Of a stretch of DNA of 13,481 nucleotides, positions 7,301 to 13,481 are shown in pieces. The stretch's first letter is position 1, and every line of letters begins with the position of its first letter. Origin of the DNA: Desulfobacteraceae bacterium (lineage in GTDB: Bacteria; Desulfobacterota; Desulfobacteria; Desulfobacterales; ETH-SRB1); assembly GCA_030638305.1 (NCBI GenBank), contig DAOWEW010000098.1, forward strand, positions 1 through 13,481, in the 5' to 3' direction. Under the pieces are notes generated by a model. That model searched no databases. It worked only from the letters and a program-made list of their open reading frames with translations, and was not told the DNA's origin. Both the position numbers and the translations under genes were made by a program.

Positions 7301-8998
7301 ATGTCCTACCTTGTTCTTGCTCGTAAGTATCGCCCCCAAACCTTTGACGAGGTTATACAACAAAACCATGTCACCCAAACTTTAACTAACGCTATCAAAT
7401 CGTGTCGGGTTGCACATGCAATTCTTTTTACCGGACCGAGAGGAACGGGCAAAACCACTGTAGCACGAATATTGGCAAAGGCTATGAATTGTAAGGTCGG
7501 GCCCACCCCGACCCCTTGCAATTCATGCAGATCATGCCGTGAAATTACTTCAGGTAATGCAGTTGATGTGTTTGAAATTGACGGTGCATCAAACAACGGT
7601 GTTGAACAAATTAGAAATCTGCGTGACAATATAAACTACAAGCCGGCTCACAGTCCCAACAAGATATACATTATAGATGAAGTTCATATGCTGAGCATAT
7701 CTGCATTTAATGCTTTGTTAAAAACTTTGGAAGAGCCCCCTGCACATGTAATGTTTATTTTTGCAACTACAGAGCCCCACAAAATACCTGTAACCATACT
7801 TTCCCGATGCCAGCGTTACGACTTCAAACTCATTAATATTGAGTCGATTTCGAATCATATGAAGAAGATATGTTCTAAGGAACATATTGATATAACTGAA
7901 GAAAGTTTAATGTTAATTGCCCGCGAAGCAGGGGGAAGCATCAGGGATGCTTTAAGCCTTCTTGATCAGATAATAGCCTGTTCGGAAGGAACTATTGACT
8001 CCAGGAATATATTAGACATTCTGGGAGTTGCCGATAGAAAAATAATTTCTGATATTTCAAATGCAATTTTACGAAGAGATATTCCGGAAGCTCTTAATGT
8101 AGTGGATGAAATTTATACCCGCGGATATGAAATTAAAAAATTTTATGCGAACATTATTGAACATTTTAGAAATATGCTTGTTGTAAAGATGGGCACAAAT
8201 ATCAACAAACTGATAAATCTCCCTTCACATGAAATAGATTTAATACAAAAGCAGGTTCAGGGTATTTCCGAAGCTCATTTGAACCAGATCTTTGATCTTC
8301 TTTTCAAAGAAGAGGCTTTGATAAGGCTTTCAGCTCAACCAAAATTGGCACTTGAGATAGCCCTTATCAGACTATCCCAGATAAAGCCCGCCTTACCTAT
8401 TGATTTGCTTATAGAAAAACTTGACGATTTAAAAAAAGACATTCCGGCAATTCCTGCTGATTATGAAGTTAAGGGTCCGCAAGGTGTTTCAGAAAAGACG
8501 CCCTATGAAGCGGAGGTAAAACCGGAACAATTGTATGAATCTGTTGGTTCAGTTTCAGATGACCCGACTTATGAAACAAAGACTGATGAAACGGAGCCTA
8601 ACGCATCTTGCAATTCTACTTCTTATGCCCCTGATGATAATCTTGAAATTACATGGAACAAACTCGTTGATATTTTGTCAAAAAAGCATCCTTCTCTTGC
8701 TGCAATTCTATCAAAATGTTCCTTAAAAAAACTTACCGGGCAAGATATTGAAATTAAGGTATATGGTAATGATTATAGTGTAAATATGATAAAACGTGAT
8801 AAAAATATTGCCATCATACAAGAAATATGCAGTAATTTTTTTGATGAAAAGATGAATCTGACCATAACTGCTGAAAACAAACCAAAAGAGGTGGGCAATC
8901 AAGGCAACGATTTGAAGCAGAAAGCATTGAGCCACCCCCTAATAAATGATGCACTCGAAATTTTTAACGGAAAAGTTGTTGATATAAAAATTATGTAA
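7301..8998 (+). CDS. dnaX: DNA polymerase III subunit tau/gamma (clamp loader)
   Basis: This is the ATPase of the clamp loader, which opens the beta sliding clamp and, as tau, holds the polymerase cores together. The 565-residue product starts [18 protein letters not shown]. It has Walker A GPRGTGKT (45-52), the zinc-binding set C64, C73, C76, C79, Walker B DEVH (126-129), sensor-1 region TTEPHKIP and the SRC arginine-finger motif (168-170). After about residue 375 comes a low-complexity acidic linker and a weakly conserved C-terminal tau part. AGGA six bases before the ATG supports the start. Two TTA-AAA-AAA stretches (codons 377-379 and 475-477) could permit a shortened gamma form. ybaB and recR follow, a common gene order. 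Confidence 0.97.
   Translation: MSYLVLARKYRPQTFDEVIQQNHVTQTLTNAIKSCRVAHAILFTGPRGTGKTTVARILAKAMNCKVGPTPTPCNSCRSCREITSGNAVDVFEIDGASNNGVEQIRNLRDNINYKPAHSPNKIYIIDEVHMLSISAFNALLKTLEEPPAHVMFIFATTEPHKIPVTILSRCQRYDFKLINIESISNHMKKICSKEHIDITEESLMLIAREAGGSIRDALSLLDQIIACSEGTIDSRNILDILGVADRKIISDISNAILRRDIPEALNVVDEIYTRGYEIKKFYANIIEHFRNMLVVKMGTNINKLINLPSHEIDLIQKQVQGISEAHLNQIFDLLFKEEALIRLSAQPKLALEIALIRLSQIKPALPIDLLIEKLDDLKKDIPAIPADYEVKGPQGVSEKTPYEAEVKPEQLYESVGSVSDDPTYETKTDETEPNASCNSTSYAPDDNLEITWNKLVDILSKKHPSLAAILSKCSLKKLTGQDIEIKVYGNDYSVNMIKRDKNIAIIQEICSNFFDEKMNLTITAENKPKEVGNQGNDLKQKALSHPLINDALEIFNGKVVDIKIM
8429..8460 (+). promoter_or_regulatory. Possible frameshift or slippage site in dnaX producing a gamma-like short form
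   Basis: Codons 377-379 are TTA AAA AAA, giving seven A's (8431-8437) followed by G, close to the A-AAA-AAG site of E. coli dnaX. A -1 shift, or one added A by polymerase slippage, would add R-H-S-G-N-S-C and stop at TGA 8458-8460, giving a 386-residue protein ending just after the clamp-loader domains. No strong upstream Shine-Dalgarno or downstream hairpin is evident, so this is a candidate only. Confidence 0.35.
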
Positions 8999-9011
8999 GG
9001 AGGATTTACAC

Positions 9012-9320
9012 ATGAAAGGTATGGGAAACATGTTGAAACAGGCTCAGAAGCTTCAGTCCAAGATGCTTAAAATGCAGGAAGAGCTTGCAGATAAAACCGT
9101 TGAGGCAACTGCCGGCGGAGGTATGATTAAAGTCGTAGCAAATGGCAGAAACCAGATTTTATCAATACAAATAGAAAAGGAAGTCGTTGATCCTGATGAT
9201 GTTGAAATGCTTCAAGATTTAATACTTGCCGCAATAAATGACGCCCTTGCAAAATCCCAGGATATGGTTTCAGGAGAAATGGGCAAACTTACCGGTGGCC
9301 TTAAAATACCTGGGATGTAA
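9012..9320 (+). CDS. ybaB: YbaB/EbfC family nucleoid-associated protein
   Basis: This small dimeric DNA-binding protein of 102 residues is of normal length for the family. It shows the family pattern: [20 protein letters not shown] (residues 5-24), an amphipathic helix; then [24 protein letters not shown], the central beta sheet; then [21 protein letters not shown] and a glycine-rich end GLKIPGM. A strong AAGGAGG (8997-9003), overlapping the dnaX stop, sets the start. It lies between dnaX and recR, its usual place, and is often linked with replication and recombination genes, although its exact role is not settled for the family. Confidence 0.96.
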   Translation: MKGMGNMLKQAQKLQSKMLKMQEELADKTVEATAGGGMIKVVANGRNQILSIQIEKEVVDPDDVEMLQDLILAAINDALAKSQDMVSGEMGKLTGGLKIPGM

Positions 9321-9325
9321 TTAGT

Positions 9326-9925
9326 ATGAGTCACTATCCATTATCAATCATGAACCTGATTAAAAATATTTCCCGGCTTCCGGGGATAGGAGAAAAGACT
9401 GCTGAACGTCTCACTATGCATATAATTCGTTCTCCGATAAAAGAGGTTGAGCAGCTTTCCCTGAGCATTATGGAAACCAGAAAAAAGATAAGATCATGTT
9501 CTATTTGTTTTGGTCTGAGCGATAGCGATATCTGTAATACTTGCAGTGATGGGACAAGAAACAGCTCATTATTGTGTGTAGTGGAACAGCCCGCCGATAT
9601 GGTAGCTATTGAAAAGTCAGGTGTTTTTAAAGGAACTTATCATATTCTTCAGGGTGTCATGTCTCCAATGAACGGTATAGGGCCTGATGAAATAAAACTC
9701 AAGGAGTTGCTATCAAGAATAAAAGACAACAATGTAAAAGAGGTAGTGCTTGCAACAAGCACTACAATTGAAGGCGAAGCCACAGCCTCGTATATTGCAC
9801 AATGTTTAGACAATTACCCGGTTAAAGCAACTCGTATTGCTTCAGGAATACCGATAGGTGGTGATCTGAAATACATTGACCAGGTTACTATAAAAAGAGC
9901 TATGGAAACACGATATGACATTTAA
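9326..9925 (+). CDS. recR: Recombination mediator protein RecR
   Basis: RecR acts with RecF/RecO to load RecA on SSB-coated single-stranded DNA in gap repair. At 199 residues it has the usual length. Visible parts are the helix-hairpin-helix ISRLPGIGEKTAERL (15-29), the zinc finger C58, C61, C70, C73, and a Toprim domain with VVEQPADM (from about 85), MSPMNGIGPDEI and ATSTTIEGEATA. The C-terminus has ASGIPIGGDLKYIDQVT, typical of the family. It begins 5 bases after the ybaB stop without a strong ribosome-binding site, suggesting coupled translation. Its last 11 bases overlap the next gene. Confidence 0.97.
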   Translation: MSHYPLSIMNLIKNISRLPGIGEKTAERLTMHIIRSPIKEVEQLSLSIMETRKKIRSCSICFGLSDSDICNTCSDGTRNSSLLCVVEQPADMVAIEKSGVFKGTYHILQGVMSPMNGIGPDEIKLKELLSRIKDNNVKEVVLATSTTIEGEATASYIAQCLDNYPVKATRIASGIPIGGDLKYIDQVTIKRAMETRYDI

Positions 9926-10331
9926 TACCATAAAACCTTCAGATATATTTATTTGCAAAAAATGCGGTGATTGCTGCAAAGGATTCGGAGGAACCTATGT
10001 GACAGCAAATGATATTGAGAAAATTGCAGCTTATATAAATACAGATCCAAAGAAATTTGCTTCCGACTACTGCTTTAAATCCGGAAGTAAGCTGGTGCTT
10101 GCACAGGGAGCTGAGGGTTACTGTATTTTCTGGAATGATCTGTGTACCATACATCCGGTTAAACCTCGCATGTGCAGAGCATGGCCGTTTATAAAAAGCG
10201 TGCTGACAGACATAACCAACTGGCGTATAATGGCTGATTCATGCCCGGGTATTAGAACTGATGTGCCTGATAATCTAATACAGGAATGCATCAGGTCAGT
10301 TCGCAAACCTAAAACAATAGTTAACAGTTAA
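9915..10331 (+). CDS. YkgJ family cysteine cluster protein
   Basis: The 138-residue product has CKKCGDCCKGFGG (C14, C17, C20, C21), then YCIFWNDLCTIHPVKPRMCRAWPF and DSCPG. This is the CxxCxxCC...C...C.I...KP..CR.(W/F)PF pattern of the YkgJ / UPF0153 family, which probably binds zinc or an Fe-S cluster. The biochemical role is unknown. The ATG overlaps the recR stop region by 11 bases, so it is likely translated together with recR. It has no signal peptide or membrane segment. The stop codon lies inside the left arm of the inverted repeat that follows. Confidence 0.9.
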   Translation: MTFNTIKPSDIFICKKCGDCCKGFGGTYVTANDIEKIAAYINTDPKKFASDYCFKSGSKLVLAQGAEGYCIFWNDLCTIHPVKPRMCRAWPFIKSVLTDITNWRIMADSCPGIRTDVPDNLIQECIRSVRKPKTIVNS

Positions 10332-10385
10332 CGGTTCACGGTTGATCAAAACATAAAACCGTAAACCGACAACCGTAAACTGTTA
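10322..10385. repeat. Nested inverted repeat of the ACGGTT type between the YkgJ gene and murI
   Basis: TAACAGTTAACGGTT (10322-10336) and AACCGTAAACTGTTA (10371-10385) pair over 15 positions with one mismatch. Inside, ACGGTT (10338-10343) pairs with AACCGT (10357-10362). The unit ACCGTAAAC occurs twice in the right half. A related single copy lies at 11196-11211 after murI. There is no T-run, so it is not a standard terminator; a dispersed repeat is more likely. Confidence 0.7.
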
Positions 10386-10406
10386 CACAATTTATTATTA
10401 ATTGAT

Positions 10407-11192
10407 ATGATAGGAATGTTTGACTCAGGAATAGGCGGATTAACGGTTGTAAAAGCATTAATGGAACATCTCTCCGATTATGATATCATATACCTTGGAG
10501 ATACCGCCCGAACACCATACGGCACCAAGAGTTCTGAAACAGTTAAGAAATACGCTCTTGAAAACACTGAGTTTCTTTTAAGCAGGGGCGCAAAAATCGT
10601 TATCATAGCATGCAATACAGCTTCAAGTGTTGCTACGGAAATCGTGGCTGAAAATTTTGATGTTCCGATATTCGAAGTCATTACACCGGCAGTTGAACTT
10701 TCAATTAAGACTTCTCATAAACAATGTATTGGAATCATTGGAACCAGGGCAACAGTCAAAAGCGGTATTTATGAAAAAAAAATAAAGGAAATAAATCCTC
10801 AAGCAAGGATTTACTCAAAAGCCTGCCCACTCCTTGTACCTTTGGTTGAAGAAGGCTGGATTAACAAGCCTGAAACAAGGATGATTGTTAAAAAATATCT
10901 GTATTCATTGAAAGTCAGACAGATAGACACACTTATTCTTGGCTGTACTCATTATCCTTTATTAAAGGATATCATTCAAAAAAAAACAGGCAAGCGGGTA
11001 AACATCATCGACTCTTCTATCGCTGTAGCGAATAACGTAAAGACATTTTTGGAAAAGCATCGGGAACTTGATGATATGCTTAGTAAAAAAGGCAGGTACA
11101 CTTTTTTTGTATCGGACGTAACAGAGCAGTTTAAAAAAACGGCAACAAGCATGCTCAAAAGAAATATTAACCTTAACCATGTGAAGATATAG
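10407..11192 (+). CDS. murI: Glutamate racemase
   Basis: MurI interconverts L- and D-glutamate, supplying D-Glu for peptidoglycan. The 261-residue product has the N-terminal FDSGIGGLTV (residues 5-14), GDTARTPYG (31-39), the first catalytic Cys in ACNTAS (C69), and the second in GCTHYPLL (C180), so the active site is complete. Length is normal. The ATG at 10407 fits the family N-terminus (IGMFDSG), although no clear ribosome-binding site precedes it. The gene is separated from the recR block by the inverted repeat and may have its own promoter in the AT-rich gap. Confidence 0.97.
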   Translation: MIGMFDSGIGGLTVVKALMEHLSDYDIIYLGDTARTPYGTKSSETVKKYALENTEFLLSRGAKIVIIACNTASSVATEIVAENFDVPIFEVITPAVELSIKTSHKQCIGIIGTRATVKSGIYEKKIKEINPQARIYSKACPLLVPLVEEGWINKPETRMIVKKYLYSLKVRQIDTLILGCTHYPLLKDIIQKKTGKRVNIIDSSIAVANNVKTFLEKHRELDDMLSKKGRYTFFVSDVTEQFKKTATSMLKRNINLNHVKI

Positions 11193-11195
11193 GTA

Positions 11196-11211
11196 TAACG
11201 GTTTACAGTTT
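11196..11211. repeat. Single copy related to the ACGGTT repeat
   Basis: TAACGGTTTACAGTTT follows the murI stop by 3 bases and resembles the arms of the repeat at 10322-10385 (TAACAGTTTACGGTT when its right arm is reversed). A similar unit therefore sits on both sides of murI. Confidence 0.45.
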
Positions 11212-11248
11212 TTGGGGGAATATCAGCAAGTGAAAGGTTTGCATAATT

Positions 11249-11788
11249 ATGACTGATGTAAAAAAATCGTACGAAATGATTACAGATTTTATTACAGGTA
11301 AAAAGGTGCCGGACATTGGTGCTGAGGCGAACAGGCAGGATGTTGAACGCTTTTTAGTTAACGAAAAAGGATTTTCCAAAAAAGATATTGAAGTTGATGT
11401 CGATATTGAACTTGTTATTGCAGGCAAGCCTTACAAATCACAGATAGACCTTGTTGTTTGTGTTGATGGGGCAAGATATATGGCTATAAAATGTGCTGCC
11501 GCTTCATTGGGCTCAAGGGAAAGGGAAATTATTGCTGCTTCAAGACTACTTGAAAGCTATCAGATCCCTTTTTCTGTGGTTTCAGACGGAAAGACAGCAA
11601 TAGTGCTTGAAACTGTTTCCGGCAAAAAGCTTGGCGAGGATTTAAATGCTGTTCCATCAAAGGATGATTTGAAAGAGAAATTAAATTCTTCAGAACTTAT
11701 TCCTTTACCGGCTGAAAGACTTGAAAAAGAAAAACTTATTTTCCGATCATATGACATAATGAATGTAAACGTTCAGCGCAATATATAA
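11249..11788 (+). CDS. Small HsdR_N-like (type I restriction R-subunit N-terminal domain) protein, probably catalytically inactive
   Basis: The 179-residue product is only the nuclease-like N-terminal module and lacks any helicase domain. It shows NRQDVERFLVNEKGFSKKDI (28-47), QIDLVVCVDG (65-74), YMAIKCAAAS (77-86) and a later YQIPFSVVSDGKTAIVLE (104-121), matching the HSDR_N pattern. In active PD-(D/E)xK members the second strand reads like (V/I)-E-C-K; here it is I-K-C-A, so the catalytic Glu appears to be Lys81 and the catalytic Lys appears to be Ala83. Asp67 is kept. It sits alone after murI with no modification or specificity genes, so a restriction role is unlikely and a nucleic-acid-binding role is a guess. 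Confidence 0.85.
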   Translation: MTDVKKSYEMITDFITGKKVPDIGAEANRQDVERFLVNEKGFSKKDIEVDVDIELVIAGKPYKSQIDLVVCVDGARYMAIKCAAASLGSREREIIAASRLLESYQIPFSVVSDGKTAIVLETVSGKKLGEDLNAVPSKDDLKEKLNSSELIPLPAERLEKEKLIFRSYDIMNVNVQRNI

Positions 11789-11818
11789 GATTTCCGTTAT
11801 TTTTTCAGCAATCCTATA

Positions 11819-12748
11819 TTATGGGAATTTCCCCTGCCATGAATCTCTTTGCTCCAGAGTATCTTTTATAAGGGCAAGTGTTTCCATTTTATTCAGTGAC
11901 CATGCTGGCGCCGCCAGTTCTTTATAATGTGGATCCCCTGTAAGACGCTGAATTACCATATTTTCAGGTATCAGTTCTAAAAAATCACACACAAGATTTA
12001 CATATTCCTGCTGTTCAAGGCATCTGTAATCTCCGGCATTATAAAGTTTTTCAAGCCTGGTTCCTTTAACAACATAAAGAAGGTGCAATTTGATACCATC
12101 TATTCCCATGCCCGCTATAGTTCTTGCCGTCTCAAGCATTTGCTTTTTATTTTCATTCGGCAGCCCCAGTATAACATGGGCACAAATTTTTATGTCTGTA
12201 TTTCCGGTAAGATCGACAATATCTTTAAAACACTTAAAATCATGGCCTCTGTTTATAAAGGCAAGTGTTTCATCATGAACAGACTGGATACCATATTCTA
12301 TCCAGATCAGATAATTTTTTTCATAGCTCTGTAAAAGTTCCAGAACAGATTTATCCACACAGTCGGGTCTTGTGCCGATTGACAGCCCGACAACATCATC
12401 CACCGCAAGAGCTTCATCATAAAGGCTTTTCAACTTGCCAACCGGAGCATATGTGTTAGAAAAAGACTGAAAATAAGCAATAAACTTTTTTGCCTTATAT
12501 CGTTTGGAAAGCGCTTTTTTGCTTTTAATTAACTGGTCTTTTATTGTAAACCCTTTTGCGTAAGCGCCCGTTCCCGATCCTTTTGAATTACAGTATATAC
12601 ATCCGCCTGTTGAAATCGTACCATCCCTGTTCGGACATGAAAGCCCTGCATCAATGCTGATTTTCTGAACTCTGCAGCCGAATATATTCCTGTAATATGT
12701 GTTTAAATCAAAATATCTATTAGTCGTGTTAATAACTGCCATAATCAC
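11819..12748 (-). CDS. yhcC: TIGR01212/YhcC family radical SAM protein
   Basis: This is a radical SAM enzyme of about 300 residues with the YhcC pattern. RVQKISIDAGLSCPNRDG leads into the cluster cysteines C38, C50 and C53 (GGCIYCN). Later come FIAYFQSFSNTYAP, GLSIGTRPDCV, WIEYGIQSVHDETLAFINRGH, HVILGLPNE, KLHLLYVVKGTRLE and the C-terminal VIQRLTGDPHY. The substrate of the family is not established to my knowledge. The listed start is GTG at 12748, overlapping the stop of the upstream PilZ gene (GTGA); an ATG at 12742 is two codons in. It converges with the HsdR_N-like gene, 30 bases apart, with no obvious terminator. Confidence 0.93.
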   Translation of the reverse strand: MIMAVINTTNRYFDLNTYYRNIFGCRVQKISIDAGLSCPNRDGTISTGGCIYCNSKGSGTGAYAKGFTIKDQLIKSKKALSKRYKAKKFIAYFQSFSNTYAPVGKLKSLYDEALAVDDVVGLSIGTRPDCVDKSVLELLQSYEKNYLIWIEYGIQSVHDETLAFINRGHDFKCFKDIVDLTGNTDIKICAHVILGLPNENKKQMLETARTIAGMGIDGIKLHLLYVVKGTRLEKLYNAGDYRCLEQQEYVNLVCDFLELIPENMVIQRLTGDPHYKELAAPAWSLNKMETLALIKDTLEQRDSWQGKFP

Positions 12749-13227
12749 CGAAGATAAAATCCCAGTTCCTTATCATATGACTGTGTATCTGTAAAACAAC
12801 AGCCAACAAGCCTATCGTTGGCAGATTTAACTTCAACTTGTTTGCGAATGACAGTTTTATTCGCATCATCAAGCGTGAAAATCACTTCCAGCATATCACC
12901 AATTTTAATATCACAGACAGTCAGCATTGAAAAATTAATACCTTTCTGTGAAATATTGTTAACAATAATTTTATGCTTGGCACTGTCTGTCAAAAAGGTA
13001 AAATGGCCGCTTAGTTTTGTTTTTTTTCGAAAATATTGCCTGAACTCTAATGTACAAAAAAATGACTTCCCACATTTACAGCGGCATTTCAATGTTTTGT
13101 TGAGATTTCTAAATTTCGTCACATCAAATTGTTTCGCGTGACCGCAACTATGGCAAATCACATTGGCCCGATTGTTTTTACCAACAAAGACTTTAATCGT
13201 CTTTTTTTTCTGTGCATCTTCCATCAT
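12745..13227 (-). CDS. PilZ domain protein with N-terminal zinc ribbon
   Basis: PilZ domains usually bind cyclic di-GMP. With the start chosen here the product has 160 residues. A zinc-ribbon-like segment comes first (CHSC at 25-28, then CRCKCGKSFFC with cysteines at 48, 50, 52 and 58), followed by the PilZ signature: R-Q-Y-F-R (63-67, RxxxR) and N-I-S-Q-K-G (91-96, (D/N)xSxxG), ending with VGCCFTD. The binding residues are therefore present. Tandem ATG codons at 13227 and 13224 lie behind AGAGG (13231-13235), giving spacings of 3 and 6 bases; an upstream ATG at 13281 in the same frame has less support. Its stop overlaps the radical SAM start, so the two are translationally coupled. Whether they work together is unknown. 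Confidence 0.88.
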   Translation of the reverse strand: MMEDAQKKKTIKVFVGKNNRANVICHSCGHAKQFDVTKFRNLNKTLKCRCKCGKSFFCTLEFRQYFRKKTKLSGHFTFLTDSAKHKIIVNNISQKGINFSMLTVCDIKIGDMLEVIFTLDDANKTVIRKQVEVKSANDRLVGCCFTDTQSYDKELGFYLR

Positions 13228-13291
13228 AAGCCTCTTATAAATATACGTCGTTTCGAAAAAGGTATTCAACAACCGGGTCAAATTCGTTTAA

Positions 13292-13333
13292 TATTAAGGA
13301 ACGTGGAAGTTAATTCGTCCACGTTCCTTAATA
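13292..13333. repeat. Perfect 16-base palindromic repeat, full copy of the CGTCCACG element
   Basis: TATTAAGGAACGTGGA (13292-13307) and TCCACGTTCCTTAATA (13318-13333) are exact inverted copies around the 10-base loop AGTTAATTCG. The right arm, with part of the loop, gives TTCGTCCACGTTCCTTAA, the core seen at 1376-1403, 4112-4131 and 6677-6693. It lies upstream of the PilZ gene and 13 bases before the IS end. A symmetric hairpin without a T-run suggests a REP- or MITE-like repeat or a dimeric binding site rather than a terminator. Confidence 0.85.
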
Positions 13334-13345
13334 ACAAAAGTTATA

Positions 13346-13429
13346 ATGGACCCCATAATTCGAACCAGTTGTTAAGTTACATATTAAAGGATATAACATT
13401 TGCAAAATAAAAACAATAAGGGGGTCCAT
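13346..13429 (+). promoter_or_regulatory. Inverted repeat able to mask the ribosome-binding site and start of the IS orfA
   Basis: ATGGACCCC at the IS tip (13346-13354) is an exact inverse of GGGGTCCAT (13421-13429). The latter includes most of the ribosome-binding site AAGGGGG and the first two bases of the orfA start codon. A transcript entering the IS from outside could fold these together and block translation, while one starting inside would lack the left arm. This resembles the protective hairpins known for other insertion sequences; here it is inferred from sequence only. Confidence 0.5.
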
Positions 13430-13481
13430 GAGAAAAAGTTACAGTGGAAAACTTAAAGCTAAAATCGCAGTTGAGGTTATC
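13347..13481 (+). mobile_element. Left end of an IS3-family insertion sequence (cut by window edge)
   Basis: The proposed terminal repeat begins TGGACCCCATAATTCGAACC at 13347, about 80 bases before a small open reading frame whose start matches IS3-family OrfA. A G-rich ribosome-binding site AAGGGGG precedes it. The exact outer boundary is uncertain because the right end and the target duplication are outside the window. Confidence 0.7.
13428..13481 (+). CDS. IS3-family transposase OrfA (partial; first 18 residues)
   Basis: The ATG at 13428 opens a frame that runs to the window edge: MRKSYSGKLKAKIAVEVI. This fits the opening of IS3-family OrfA proteins (K-x-Y-S-x-x-F/L-K-A-K-x-A-x-E-x-I), the first helix of the helix-turn-helix that binds the IS ends. 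AAGGGGG immediately upstream is the ribosome-binding site, with short spacing. OrfB, the DDE integrase part, would follow outside the window, normally reached by frameshifting. Whether the element is intact cannot be judged. Confidence 0.72.
   Translation, partial: MRKSYSGKLKAKIAVEVI

Noticed and set aside
7185..7385. Open frame on the plus strand across tRNA-Ser(GGA) into dnaX
   Set aside because: It reads through a clear tRNA gene and out of frame into dnaX; no ribosome-binding site.
7306..7629. Minus-strand frame of 107 codons opposite the start of dnaX
   Set aside because: dnaX is certain here; the antisense frame is a by-product of its codon use.
10322..10385. Intrinsic terminator after the recR block
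   Set aside because: The stem is long but lacks a following T-run on either strand, and related units occur elsewhere, so it is better seen as a repeat.
11249..11788. Type I restriction system
   Set aside because: Only the N-terminal nuclease-like module is present, with apparent loss of catalytic residues, no helicase, and no methylase or specificity gene nearby.
12818..13141. Plus-strand frame of 107 codons opposite the PilZ gene
   Set aside because: No initiation signal, and the opposite strand carries intact zinc-ribbon and PilZ motifs.
1..13481. CRISPR array or prophage
   Set aside because: No regularly spaced repeats, cas genes, integrase or phage structural genes were seen; the repeats present are few and irregularly placed.

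Overview
The window looks like a chromosomal segment of an AT-rich Gram-negative bacterium, most likely a deltaproteobacterium / Desulfobacterota (Desulfobacterales-like). The grounds are a double-membrane secretion system (T6SS), a kinase of the HRDISPQN type common in that group, a PilZ protein with an N-terminal zinc ribbon, a YkgJ protein, and a housekeeping block of two tRNA-Ser genes followed by dnaX-ybaB-recR. The lineage is an inference; no marker gene such as 16S rRNA is present.

Left part (1-6670, all minus strand): the promoter-proximal end of a type VI secretion operon. In transcription order it holds a two-TM sensor protein with a cysteine cluster, a two-TM Ser/Thr kinase with a related sensor region, a 650-residue unknown protein with cysteine pairs and a tail of three threonine motifs of FHA-ligand type, a helical protein resembling the C-terminal half of TagH-type FHA proteins, the lipoprotein TssJ, and the baseplate protein TssK, which runs off the left edge. 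The gaps are short, so one transcript is likely, starting from a promoter near 6700-6728. The first four genes look like a threonine-phosphorylation control module of unusual composition joined to a standard T6SS core. A short motif around CGTCCACG recurs in three intergenic gaps of this operon and again, as a perfect palindrome, near 13300.

Middle (6671-7300): a 387-base divergent intergenic region, then tRNA-Ser(CGA) and tRNA-Ser(GGA).

Right part (7301-11788, plus strand): housekeeping genes dnaX, ybaB and recR, a YkgJ-type cysteine-cluster gene, murI, and a small HsdR_N-like protein whose nuclease residues appear to be lost. dnaX carries two TTA-AAA-AAA slippery stretches; the first lies just where a short gamma form would be expected to end.

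Far right (11819-13481): a coupled minus-strand pair made of a PilZ/zinc-ribbon protein and a YhcC-type radical SAM protein. Then come the palindromic repeat and the left end of an IS3-family insertion sequence, whose orfA starts at 13428 and is cut by the window edge. The IS end can pair with the ribosome-binding site and start codon of its own orfA.
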